A stretch of 39,296 nucleotides of DNA from Acidobacteriota bacterium. Its GTDB lineage: Bacteria > Acidobacteriota > Terriglobia > Acidiferrales > UBA7541. The stretch covers positions 1 to 39,296 of the forward strand of contig QHYK01000114.1 of NCBI GenBank assembly GCA_003224085.1. Direction: 5' to 3'. The position numbers were made by a program, and so were the translations under genes. Shown here piece by piece: positions 1 to 7,284 of this stretch (position 1 is the first letter of the stretch; every line of letters begins with the position of its first letter). Below the pieces are notes generated by a model. The model saw nothing but the letters and a program-made list of their open reading frames with translations. It was not told the DNA's origin and searched no databases.

Positions 1-1
1 G

Positions 2-256
2 TCCGTCCTACTCAAACTCGGTTTGAAGCGAGGGGGACTCCATGCCTTTCGTCACGGCAGGGTGTCCGTCCTTCAGGAAAATGGTGTACCTGGAGACTTG
101 GTGAAAGAGTGGATTGGCCATTCCAGTTTGCGAACAACATCCCGCTATACGCACATCAGCCCCGAATTCCGTGAGCGAGTCGCAGTGGAAGTGGGACTGT
201 TTAAGCCGATGTTGGACCCAAATGGACCCAATTTGCAGCAAACCAAGGATGCGTAA
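2..256 (+). CDS. Tyrosine recombinase (phage-type integrase), C-terminal fragment
   Basis: The reading frame is open from the window edge, so only the C-terminal ~84 residues are present. They carry the end of the catalytic domain of tyrosine recombinases. The HxxR box appears as HAFRH, then comes the helix with the second histidine in EWIGHSS, and then the nucleophile tyrosine in TSRYTHIS, followed by a short tail. This enzyme family joins element and chromosome att sites by a covalent 3'-phosphotyrosine. The gene reads toward a tRNA-Pro whose 3' end lies 14 bp beyond the stop codon, the usual position of an integrase at the border of an island inserted in a tRNA gene. The N-terminal arm-binding domain and most of the element lie outside the window, so whether the gene is intact is unknown. 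Confidence 0.88.
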   Translation, partial: SVLLKLGLKRGGLHAFRHGRVSVLQENGVPGDLVKEWIGHSSLRTTSRYTHISPEFRERVAVEVGLFKPMLDPNGPNLQQTKDA

Positions 257-270
257 GTAATTGAAAAAAT

Positions 271-348
271 TGGTCGGGGCGAATGGATTTGAACCATCGA
301 CCTCCTGGTCCCGAACCAGGCGCGCTAGCCAGGCTGCGCTACGCCCCG
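271..348 (-). tRNA. tRNA-Pro (anticodon CGG)
   Basis: Read on the minus strand, the sequence folds into a full cloverleaf. A 7-bp acceptor stem CGGGGCG/CGCCCCG (275-281 with 342-348) is followed by discriminator A and an encoded CCA at 271-273. The anticodon stem CCTGG/CCAGG encloses the loop TTCGGGA, giving anticodon CGG (proline). The T arm has the loop TTCAAAT with one G-T wobble in its stem. The 3' end faces the integrase fragment, so the T arm and acceptor are the probable attachment core. Confidence 0.95.
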
Positions 349-540
349 ACCGGTCCACTCCGGGCAAAGGACTCGTTCCCGGTGGAACTCTCAGAGTACC
401 ACAGCTCTCCCGCCGACGGTAGCGGCGCTGCTTTGCATGCTTCGCATCCTTTAAATTCCTTATCAGATCGGTTTAATCGGGGTCTTGAAGGCTGCATCCT
501 CAGCCCGCGGCGCTTCAAGAGTACTAGGCTAGTTCTTGAG

Positions 541-2133
541 CTAGGCCAGCCGCAGTAATTTGGCTTCCGTGATGGCGGGAATCGCCCGGATAGGGTCGAG
601 AATCGAGGCGGACACCGGCCCGTCCACGCGCACTAGCGCGGCGGCTTCTGCTCCCCTGACCGCTTCGCGCCGACCTAAGGCAAATGTCGCAATGTTCACG
701 CCCAGTTTTCCCAGCGCCGTGCCCACCTGGCCAATGACGCCAGGCTCGTCTCGGTTCCGCAAGTAAAGAATCGTCCCCTCAAGCTGCGCTTCCAGCGGAA
801 TGCCTTCCATCATCAAAAGACGCGCCGAGCCGTCGTGGAACACGGTTCCTTCCGCCATGAACCCGCACGCGGAGCCGGTCTTTTCCGGCAACACACAGAC
901 TTCCAGCGTGTTCGGGAAGCCGTGCTCCCGCCTCCGCGTCTCTTCCTGAACGCTCAAGCCGCGCGCCGCAGCCACTGCAGGCGCGTTCACCACATTGACC
1001 TTCTCATCCAGCACGGCGTTCAACACTCCCGCTAGCACGGCGCTACGAAGCAGGTGCGTTCCTACTTCCGCCACCTCGCCCGCATAACGAATCCGGATCC
1101 GCGCGGGGCGCGCAGCCGCGGCCTGCGAAACCAGCGACCCGAGCCGCTCCGCTAGTTCCAGATACGGCCGCGCGCGGCGGTATTGGTCCGCGGACAGCGC
1201 CGGAAGATTCACGGCGTTACGAATGATCCCTTCCGCCAGGTAATCCTTAATTTGCACCGCCACTTGCGTGCCGACTTCTTCTTGCGCTTCGGCCGTCGAG
1301 CCCGCCACATGTGGCGTAGCAATCACATTTGGCAACCCGACGAGCGGTGAATTCTTCGGTGGCTCTTCGCCAAAAACGTCCACCGCGGCGCCGGCGAGCT
1401 TTCCAGTCTTTAGCGCTTCCGCAAGCGCCGTTTCATCCACGAGTTCCCCGCGTGCGGTGTTGATGATGCGCGCGCCATTCTTCATTTTCCGGATATTTTC
1501 CGCGCTGATGAGATTCTGCGTCGCCGGACTCAGCGCCGTATGCAGGGAAACAAAATCGCTCTCCGAGAGCAGTTGCTCGAGCGGCACCAGGTCAACCGAC
1601 ATTTCGCGTGCCGCCGCTTCGCTGATGAACGGATCGTAAGCAAGCACGCGCAGGTCAAAAGCTTGGGCCCGCACCGCCACTTCACTGCCGATTCTTCCGA
1701 GTCCGACCAGGCCCAGAGTCTTTCCCCGCACTTCGGTCCCCGCAGCAGATGATTTTTCCCACCGCCCTTCATGAATCGCTTTGTCCAAACGCGGGACCTG
1801 CCGCGCCAGTGACAGAAGCAACGCGAAAGTGTGCTCTGCAACGCTCACGGCATTGCCGCCGGGTGTGCTCATCACCAGGACACCGCGCTTCGTGGCTGCT
1901 TCCAAATCAATATTGTCAACGCCCACACCGGCGCGGCCTACCGCGCGCAGCTTCGGCGCTTTGCCCAGCAGGTCGGCGGTTACTTTCGTCGCGCTGCGCA
2001 CGATCAACGCATCCGCATCGGCAATTTCGTTCTCGAGTGTTTCTTTTGTCGTCAGAACAGTATTCCAGCCGTCCTGCTCTTTCAGCAGCTTCACGCCACG
2101 CTCACTGATCTTGTCCGCAACGATGACTTTCAT
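541..2133 (-). CDS. serA: D-3-phosphoglycerate dehydrogenase
   Basis: Oxidises 3-phosphoglycerate to 3-phosphohydroxypyruvate with NAD+, the first step of serine synthesis, in the cytoplasm. The 530-residue product has the long-form architecture: substrate and NAD-binding domains (Rossmann motif GLGRIG at 144-149; catalytic Arg228 in NTARGE, Glu257 in GEEPP, His275 in ATPHVAG), an intervening domain (about 300-450) and a C-terminal ACT domain (about 455-530, with the segment RDEPGVIGQVGTALG) that usually senses serine. The frame is open 46 codons further upstream, but I use the ATG at 2133. It begins the family's conserved N-terminus MKVIVADKIS, it has a purine-rich GAGGCGG just before it, and a good promoter lies inside the upstream extension. 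The gene is divergent from the YqeY gene. Confidence 0.95.
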   Translation of the reverse strand: MKVIVADKISERGVKLLKEQDGWNTVLTTKETLENEIADADALIVRSATKVTADLLGKAPKLRAVGRAGVGVDNIDLEAATKRGVLVMSTPGGNAVSVAEHTFALLLSLARQVPRLDKAIHEGRWEKSSAAGTEVRGKTLGLVGLGRIGSEVAVRAQAFDLRVLAYDPFISEAAAREMSVDLVPLEQLLSESDFVSLHTALSPATQNLISAENIRKMKNGARIINTARGELVDETALAEALKTGKLAGAAVDVFGEEPPKNSPLVGLPNVIATPHVAGSTAEAQEEVGTQVAVQIKDYLAEGIIRNAVNLPALSADQYRRARPYLELAERLGSLVSQAAAARPARIRIRYAGEVAEVGTHLLRSAVLAGVLNAVLDEKVNVVNAPAVAAARGLSVQEETRRREHGFPNTLEVCVLPEKTGSACGFMAEGTVFHDGSARLLMMEGIPLEAQLEGTILYLRNRDEPGVIGQVGTALGKLGVNIATFALGRREAVRGAEAAALVRVDGPVSASILDPIRAIPAITEAKLLRLA

Positions 2134-2215
2134 TCCGCCTCTTCGGCAGCGCAGCCTCGTTCTTCGATCGTGCTGGGGAAACGGATGCAAATTTGTGCCC
2201 CAGCGTAAGAGATCC

Positions 2216-2244
2216 AAGCTAGCGAGTCCTTTCTGCACTGTCAA
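2216..2244 (-). promoter_or_regulatory. Predicted sigma-70 promoter of serA
   Basis: On the minus strand a perfect -35 box TTGACA (2244-2239) is separated by exactly 17 bp from a -10 box TAGCTT (2221-2216). Transcription would start near 2209, leaving a leader of about 76 nt before the serA ATG. The position argues against the longer upstream start codon. Confidence 0.6.
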
Positions 2245-2310
2245 TTCGGTATAAACCTCTACAAAGGCCATTGCGGCCTAACAATCCAGACTCAATGGCA
2301 ATGGACTCTC

Positions 2311-2319
2311 TGTTATATT
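2311..2319 (+). promoter_or_regulatory. Predicted extended -10 promoter of the YqeY gene
   Basis: TGTTATATT is an extended -10 box (TGn followed by TATATT). No convincing -35 hexamer lies upstream, as is common for extended -10 promoters. A start near 2326 would give a leader of about 63 nt, made largely of the purine-rich heptad tract at 2332-2380. Confidence 0.4.
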
Positions 2320-2331
2320 GAAATGACTCGA

Positions 2332-2380
2332 GGAACCAGGAACAGAAGGAGCGCAAGAGCAGGCGACAGGAGGAGCACAA
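2332..2380 (+). repeat. Weak 7-bp-periodic purine tract in the YqeY leader
   Basis: The leader divides into successive 7-bp units such as GGAACCA then GGAACAG, and later CAGGCGA then CAGGAGG. Some neighbouring pairs match at five of seven positions and others hardly match, so the periodicity is weaker than in the other arrays of this window. The last units contain the AGGAGG (2368-2373) that could serve as the ribosome binding site, 15 nt from the ATG. Confidence 0.3.
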
Positions 2381-2388
2381 AGCTATCA

Positions 2389-2844
2389 ATGAACCTTGCG
2401 GAGAAAATTCAAAGCGACCTGGTCGAAGCCATGCGCGCAAAAGATGGGTTGCGCCTGAGCGTGCTTCGCGGAATCAAGGCGGCCATCAAGCACAAGGAAG
2501 TGGAAAAAATAAGAACACTCGACGAGTCCGAGACGATTCAAATCCTGCAAACGCTCGTCAAGCAGCGCAAGGAATCCATCGAGCAGTTCACCAAAGGCAA
2601 CCGCCCGGAACTTGCCTCGAAAGAAACGAAGGAGCTGGCAATCATTGAATCTTATCTGCCAGCCAGCGCGGGCGAAGCGGAGATGGACGCGGCCATCAGC
2701 AAAGCGATTTCCGAAACCGGCGCAAATTCCATGAAACAAATGGGCGCGGTGGTGAAAGCCGCCAAGTCCGCGCTGCAAGGCAAGACCGTCGACGGCAAAA
2801 TCCTCAGCGATCGCGTCCGCGACCGCCTTTCCAAACTCGGCTGA
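2389..2844 (+). CDS. GatB/YqeY domain-containing protein
   Basis: This 151-residue protein matches the stand-alone YqeY family, which is related to the C-terminal tRNA-binding helical domain of the GatB subunit of glutamyl-tRNA(Gln) amidotransferase. Family hallmarks visible are the opening LAEKIQSDLVEAMRAKD, the central KQRKESIEQF around residue 65 and the ELAIIESYLP segment near residue 85, followed by the C-terminal domain ending in RVRDRLSKLG. It is cytoplasmic with no signal peptide. The precise role of the free-standing form is not settled; a function with tRNA or amidotransferase is inferred from the family. The ATG at 2389 matches the usual family start; the upstream in-frame extension is basic, unlike the family, and lies in the leader. 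Confidence 0.9.
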   Translation: MNLAEKIQSDLVEAMRAKDGLRLSVLRGIKAAIKHKEVEKIRTLDESETIQILQTLVKQRKESIEQFTKGNRPELASKETKELAIIESYLPASAGEAEMDAAISKAISETGANSMKQMGAVVKAAKSALQGKTVDGKILSDRVRDRLSKLG

Positions 2845-2919
2845 AGATCTCAGCCAAGACCGATTCTCGCCCGAGAACAACCTTGTGTCCGGGATATCGC
2901 CGCAGAGTTGAATCAGCAA

Positions 2920-4959
2920 TTAGTGGCTGGCGGGCTTGAGCACCGCTGTGTTTCTTTCATCGCTGGCGATAATGCGGTAAAGCTTTTTCAGGTCCTCCAC
3001 TTTGCTGACCGGCACGCTCAGTTCTTTCACTTCGAATGTTCGGGTGTATTTCAGCGTGCTCCCGTTGACTTCCGTCTTGCTGTGATAGCTCGCAAAGCCG
3101 CAATCCGCGTCCACGGGCGGCGGTAAATCATCCACTTCGTATCCCGCCGGGAGCGCAATCTCAAATGTGTCGGTGTCCCGTGACGGCCCATCAAACTCCA
3201 CGGGATATTTACGGGGCTCTTTAGTTTCCAAGAGATCGCTGGACTTATTGCCGACGAACCGCGGCCGAACCAGGAGCAAATTCCCCGCGGTCTTCGCATA
3301 ATTCTGGGCCATGACGGAATAGTTGTAAATGAACGGCAAATCGGTGGACTGAAGATTGCCCACGCTCGCCTTGGTAATTTGGAAGGTTGCGAGCGAACGC
3401 GAAAGAAGCGTCTCAATCGGCTTGATCTTATCCGTATCTTTGGTCACTGTCCGAAGCGCCCATCGTTGTGCCCAGGCACGGTCGCCTACGCGGATTTCTT
3501 GCACGTCGCCGGTGAGCGTGCCGGCTGGAGTGAGCGAGAGTTTGGCGGTTCGGCGTATTCCGTTCATCGCCGAGGGCAATGCCGGCGACTCCACAAGTTC
3601 GCCACCGTCCGGAGCCACGAGAAGACCGTAGTTTGCTTGTAAAGCCCCGCTCAGTTGACCGAAGGGCGTCAATTCGTCGGTGGGATCGAAGAACAGAAGT
3701 TTGCCAAGCTTTGGATGAGCCATGGTGGCCATTAGGGACGAGTCCGCGATCCCGTCCGGCAATTTGATGGCGATGATGACGTGGTCAAAGTCGTCTTTGT
3801 GAGCCGGAGTTTCGCGAGTAACCGAACCACGTTCGGAATTGACGACGACGTAATAAGAATCGATATTGATCTCGTGCAGCATGGCTCCCATCAGCGTCGC
3901 TTTGTCTTTGCAATCGCCGTAATGATGTGTGAATACTTCCGCGGCCGAATGCGGCTGCCATCCGCCAATTCCCAATTCGATGGCAACGTAACGAATGTCC
4001 CTTTGCGCAAAATTTGCCAACGCTTTCATCTTTTCGACGAGAGTCCCGGACGAAGAAGCGAGAGATGCCACCTTTTGTTTGAGTTCCGGCGAAGCATCGC
4101 GCCGTCCACTTGTCAAGGCCTGATACCAAATCCCCATTTCCTTCCAGTTTTGAAACCCACGGCTCTGCGCCGAACCTCCCGGAGGGACAAACGAAACGAT
4201 CATTTGTCCGGCTACACCTTGCCAAGGGGGCATGCTGTCTTCATGGCGAATGCCGTTGATTTGGCTTACAACCCACTGGGATTGGTTTCCGGATTCGACG
4301 GGCTTTACCTCCGGATAGTTCATCCATGTTACTTTGTATTCCCAACTCGAGGGAAGTATGAGGCTGTACCGCGCTTCGCGGACGGGGCTTTCTTGCTGGA
4401 AACGCCAGATGTCTTGCAGAACGAATGGCTGATCTTCTTTTTCGTATTCGTACCCCACGATGTTCCCAGGGTCTGCGGCCGGAATATGAAGGAGTTTGTC
4501 CTTCACATCCGTGATCAGCTCGCTTCCTTCGATTTTAGGTAAGGAAATCTCCATGGCCTCTTTGTCTTTGACTTCATAATCCTTGCCTTGTGCCGGGATG
4601 CACCAGCCTCGCATCGCGGTGATTTTCTGGTGAGAATTGTAAGGAATCACAAGCGTGCCATACTCGCGGCCGCCCGGCCGGAGAATCCTGTAAGCCTCGC
4701 GAACCGTAATCTTGATTTTGTCAACGGACTGAACCGTTACGACTTTCTCCGAATACAGCAGCACAGCGTCAGTTTTTTCGTCATGCTCTGGCGGAAGCAC
4801 ATTCATCAAAGCGTGCATCCACGCCGGTGCGTCACCGGCGCGCGCGGGCGCAGCAAAGGCAAGCAGGGAGAAAGCCAAAGCGGCCAGGCTTGGCCAAGAC
4901 TCGAGAAACTCAGTTTCGCGAGGAAACCACCATCGGCTGCAAGACAATTTGCTGTTCAT
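2920..4959 (-). CDS. Exported DUF3857 / transglutaminase-like protein
   Basis: A 679-residue protein with an N-terminal export signal (hydrophobic core about 22-38, cleavage near ARA-GD at 41-42), then a DUF3857 domain (about 65-230), a transglutaminase-like papain-fold domain (about 300-430) and a C-terminal DUF3858-like beta region. The presumed triad is intact: Cys350 in HHYGDCKDKA, His393 in DFDHVII and Asp425 in FFDPTDE. Members are thought to act as proteases or cross-linking enzymes at the cell surface, but substrates are unknown. The start codon lies inside the end of the upstream paralogue (50-bp overlap), so the two genes are probably translationally coupled in one operon. The first residues before the hydrophobic stretch are unusually long for a signal peptide, so an internal TTG start is possible. 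Confidence 0.85.
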   Translation of the reverse strand: MNSKLSCSRWWFPRETEFLESWPSLAALAFSLLAFAAPARAGDAPAWMHALMNVLPPEHDEKTDAVLLYSEKVVTVQSVDKIKITVREAYRILRPGGREYGTLVIPYNSHQKITAMRGWCIPAQGKDYEVKDKEAMEISLPKIEGSELITDVKDKLLHIPAADPGNIVGYEYEKEDQPFVLQDIWRFQQESPVREARYSLILPSSWEYKVTWMNYPEVKPVESGNQSQWVVSQINGIRHEDSMPPWQGVAGQMIVSFVPPGGSAQSRGFQNWKEMGIWYQALTSGRRDASPELKQKVASLASSSGTLVEKMKALANFAQRDIRYVAIELGIGGWQPHSAAEVFTHHYGDCKDKATLMGAMLHEINIDSYYVVVNSERGSVTRETPAHKDDFDHVIIAIKLPDGIADSSLMATMAHPKLGKLLFFDPTDELTPFGQLSGALQANYGLLVAPDGGELVESPALPSAMNGIRRTAKLSLTPAGTLTGDVQEIRVGDRAWAQRWALRTVTKDTDKIKPIETLLSRSLATFQITKASVGNLQSTDLPFIYNYSVMAQNYAKTAGNLLLVRPRFVGNKSSDLLETKEPRKYPVEFDGPSRDTDTFEIALPAGYEVDDLPPPVDADCGFASYHSKTEVNGSTLKYTRTFEVKELSVPVSKVEDLKKLYRIIASDERNTAVLKPASH

Positions 4960-6895
4960 CGGCGTTTTTCACCAGTTGATAGAAATTGCGAAGCGTTGGG
5001 TAGTATTTTTGGTCGAGAGAAATCAAATCCACCGTGAGGTGCCGCTCCAGGTGCAGCGCGCCATTTTTGTTTTCCGCCTTTGAAATGTAAACGACCAGCT
5101 TAGCGTCTTGCGTAACGGGTTGAGGTAGAGAACTGACCTGCCACCCGGGCGGAAGCTCAATCTGAATATCATCCAGTTTCTGGTGGGCGAACTGAAAATA
5201 CAGAGGGTGGACGCGGGTCGAGTGCTCGTACACGTGCTTTTCTGGCGCACTGAACAAGCCCATCGGCATCAGGGCGCGCCGGCCAGCGCCGGACACCCAG
5301 CCGGGCACTTCCAGCGTGTATTCCGCGACGAAATCGGGCGAGGAGCTTGCCCAGTCGGGCTTGCTGGTAAGCTCCACATTGATTCCGACGGGCACCATCT
5401 CCTGGACATAGTCCTCGAGCATTTTTTTCTTGTGGACTTCATCTTGGTTGCGCTCTTTGGCCCGCCGCCAGGCAGCCTCGAGGCCGCTAAAGGTCACCGT
5501 GAGCTTGCCTTCCAGCGTTCCTTCTTTATTCAACTTCATGACTGCTTTTCGAACGATCTTAGAGGCGGAGCTATCGGGGCAGGGCGGCGTGACCCAAGTG
5601 CCGCCATCCTTGTCGAGCTTCAACCCAGGCGTCTCCGTCTCGGTCCAAGGCAGCATTCCGAACGGCGTAAACGCGGCGCCAGGATCGAGATACATCTCTT
5701 TGCCGTCGAGTTTGACCTGTACGATATTGGTATGAAGATCCCTGCCGTTCATCAGGTTCTTCCGGAAGAAATGATCTTCCCTCGTCGACATAATGACGGG
5801 GGAAGCCTCGAAACCAGCGGCGCGCGCGAGCCCCAGAAATAGCCAGGTGATTTGGTCCCCGTCGCCGTACCCCCTTTTCAATACCTCTTCGACGTTGCCG
5901 ACTTCCTTTTCCTTTGAGCGCTTCTGCTCCTGCTCACTCCTTTCAATTTGATAGGAGGTGTTCTTAATGCTCTGAGTCTTGGCATAGATTTTCTGAAGCT
6001 TTGTTTGCGGTGGATCATTCGGTGAAACGATCTGCGCGACGGCTTCCTCCATGGCCTTGCGCTTGCCCACAAAACCTTCGGTCTGGTCGTACAGCTTCTT
6101 CCCGCGCTTCTTCCAGAATTTCTCGGGGTCCTTTTCGAGGTCGCCGTCGGCGTAGATAAAATCCACCATATATTTCATGGCATTTGCGGGGGGCATGTCA
6201 TCTTCGACTTGAAACGCAGGGATGTCCCTGGCCTCCATTCGAATGAAATTACCCCTGGCGTCGTTTTGCTGGGCAGGCGGTGCCGTGCCTTCCGGAAGGC
6301 CGTTGGGCCAGGTCCATTGCAGGGCGAATTGCGCATATGGTTTTAAGGTGTACTTGCCGAGTTTGGTGAAGAGTTCTTCGCTGAGAGTCCAATGCGAATT
6401 GAAGACATAGTATTCCTTGAAATCAACGGTGTAGTGATACTCGATGATGCTCCCGGGTTGCACATCGGAGAGGGTGAACGTTTTGGCAAGGAATTTGACG
6501 CCGCGAGCTTTAACAATCTCTTTTTCATAAACTTTGCCGTCAAAATTGACGATGGCCCCGTCGGGCCGGATGGTGCGCGCTCTCACGCTAACGATGTTCT
6601 CATTCTCTTTGAAAAACGGGATTTCCACGTCCGCGTACTTTCTTCCTTCTTCGGTGAGGATTTTTGTTCGGACGTAGTTGTACTCGTGGGGCGTCCGCGC
6701 ATCGCTGTCGTCCCGGTCGATCTGCCGATATAGGATAATTGCCGGTGCGCCGGGCGCCTTCGGTTCGCTGGTCATCTTCAATTCTTCGAGCGTAATGGGC
6801 AGCCATTCGTCACCCGCGCGAACGGGAGCGCAGCAGAGAACTGCAACGGAAGCCAGCAGAATGACCACAACCGAAAGAAGGCGGCTGGAACGCAC
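4910..6895 (-). CDS. Exported DUF3857 protein with degenerate transglutaminase domain
   Basis: A 661-residue paralogue of the next gene. A signal peptide (1-27, cleavage near VRA-GD) is followed by DUF3857 (about 50-240), a helical stretch with many Lys and Glu (about 255-335), a transglutaminase-like core and a C-terminal beta region. In the core the segment YGDGDQITW (343-351) aligns with YGDCKDKAT of the neighbour, placing Gly346 where the catalytic cysteine should be; His388 and Asp404 remain. It is therefore probably a non-catalytic binding or structural partner (inference). The start is GTG at 6895, preceded by GGAGG at 6-nt spacing. It is the first gene of the pair and overlaps the second by 50 bp. 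Confidence 0.85.
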   Translation of the reverse strand: MRSSRLLSVVVILLASVAVLCCAPVRAGDEWLPITLEELKMTSEPKAPGAPAIILYRQIDRDDSDARTPHEYNYVRTKILTEEGRKYADVEIPFFKENENIVSVRARTIRPDGAIVNFDGKVYEKEIVKARGVKFLAKTFTLSDVQPGSIIEYHYTVDFKEYYVFNSHWTLSEELFTKLGKYTLKPYAQFALQWTWPNGLPEGTAPPAQQNDARGNFIRMEARDIPAFQVEDDMPPANAMKYMVDFIYADGDLEKDPEKFWKKRGKKLYDQTEGFVGKRKAMEEAVAQIVSPNDPPQTKLQKIYAKTQSIKNTSYQIERSEQEQKRSKEKEVGNVEEVLKRGYGDGDQITWLFLGLARAAGFEASPVIMSTREDHFFRKNLMNGRDLHTNIVQVKLDGKEMYLDPGAAFTPFGMLPWTETETPGLKLDKDGGTWVTPPCPDSSASKIVRKAVMKLNKEGTLEGKLTVTFSGLEAAWRRAKERNQDEVHKKKMLEDYVQEMVPVGINVELTSKPDWASSSPDFVAEYTLEVPGWVSGAGRRALMPMGLFSAPEKHVYEHSTRVHPLYFQFAHQKLDDIQIELPPGWQVSSLPQPVTQDAKLVVYISKAENKNGALHLERHLTVDLISLDQKYYPTLRNFYQLVKNADEQQIVLQPMVVSSRN

Positions 6896-7284
6896 GATGA
6901 ACCTCCGTGGTCAAGATTGGAAACGAACGCGGTGGGACCGCTACAAAACCGAGCCGCCGGCTGGTGGCGGGCGAAGCAACGCCCGGCCGACCACAAAATA
7001 AAAGAGCCCCGTCCCATGACCTGAGCTACCGACCTGACTCAACGTCGCGATGCACAATACAGCGACGCTGGCACTCTAGTCAATAGTACGGACAGTCGGA
7101 AACGGGCACATTTCCGTTCATTTATAAGGAATCTCTCTTTTCCGACTCGTCTTCCTGCGGCATAATCCCGGCACACAGTTGCGCGCTATTTTGGAAGGTT
7201 CAGTGGGACGGCAAGCCCAATAAGGCACCGCAAGAGAAAAGAGCCGGCTGGCGGTAAGCAGTGTACGAAGGCCAGGAGGATGGA
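6896..7284. other. Divergent intergenic region with leader hairpin
   Basis: No gene is visible. The region separates the minus-strand DUF3857 pair from the plus-strand OPT gene and must hold both promoters, but no -35/-10 pair stands out. A perfect 6-bp inverted repeat CGGGCG/CGCCCG with a 6-nt loop (6968-6985) would lie in the DUF3857 leader, and a second, CGTCGC/GCGACG, lies at 7043-7067. Neither is followed by a T tract, so they are not obvious terminators. Confidence 0.5.
7274..7279 (+). promoter_or_regulatory. Ribosome binding site that fixes the OPT start
   Basis: A perfect AGGAGG lies 5 nt before an in-frame GTG at 7285. The earlier in-frame GTG at 7261 has no such site, so 7285 is the preferred start. 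Confidence 0.7.

Noticed and set aside
484-519. Terminator hairpin CTTGAAG/CTTCAAG downstream of serA
   Set aside because: The stem is only 7 bp with a long unpaired loop and no T tract follows in the serA direction.
1995-2271. Longer N-terminus for serA beginning at 2271
   Set aside because: The extra 46 residues are not part of the family, and a TTGACA/17-bp/TAGCTT promoter lies inside them.
2864-2877. Terminator hairpin TTCTCG/CGAGAA between the YqeY gene and the DUF3857 gene
   Set aside because: Short stem, two-base loop and no T tract on either strand.
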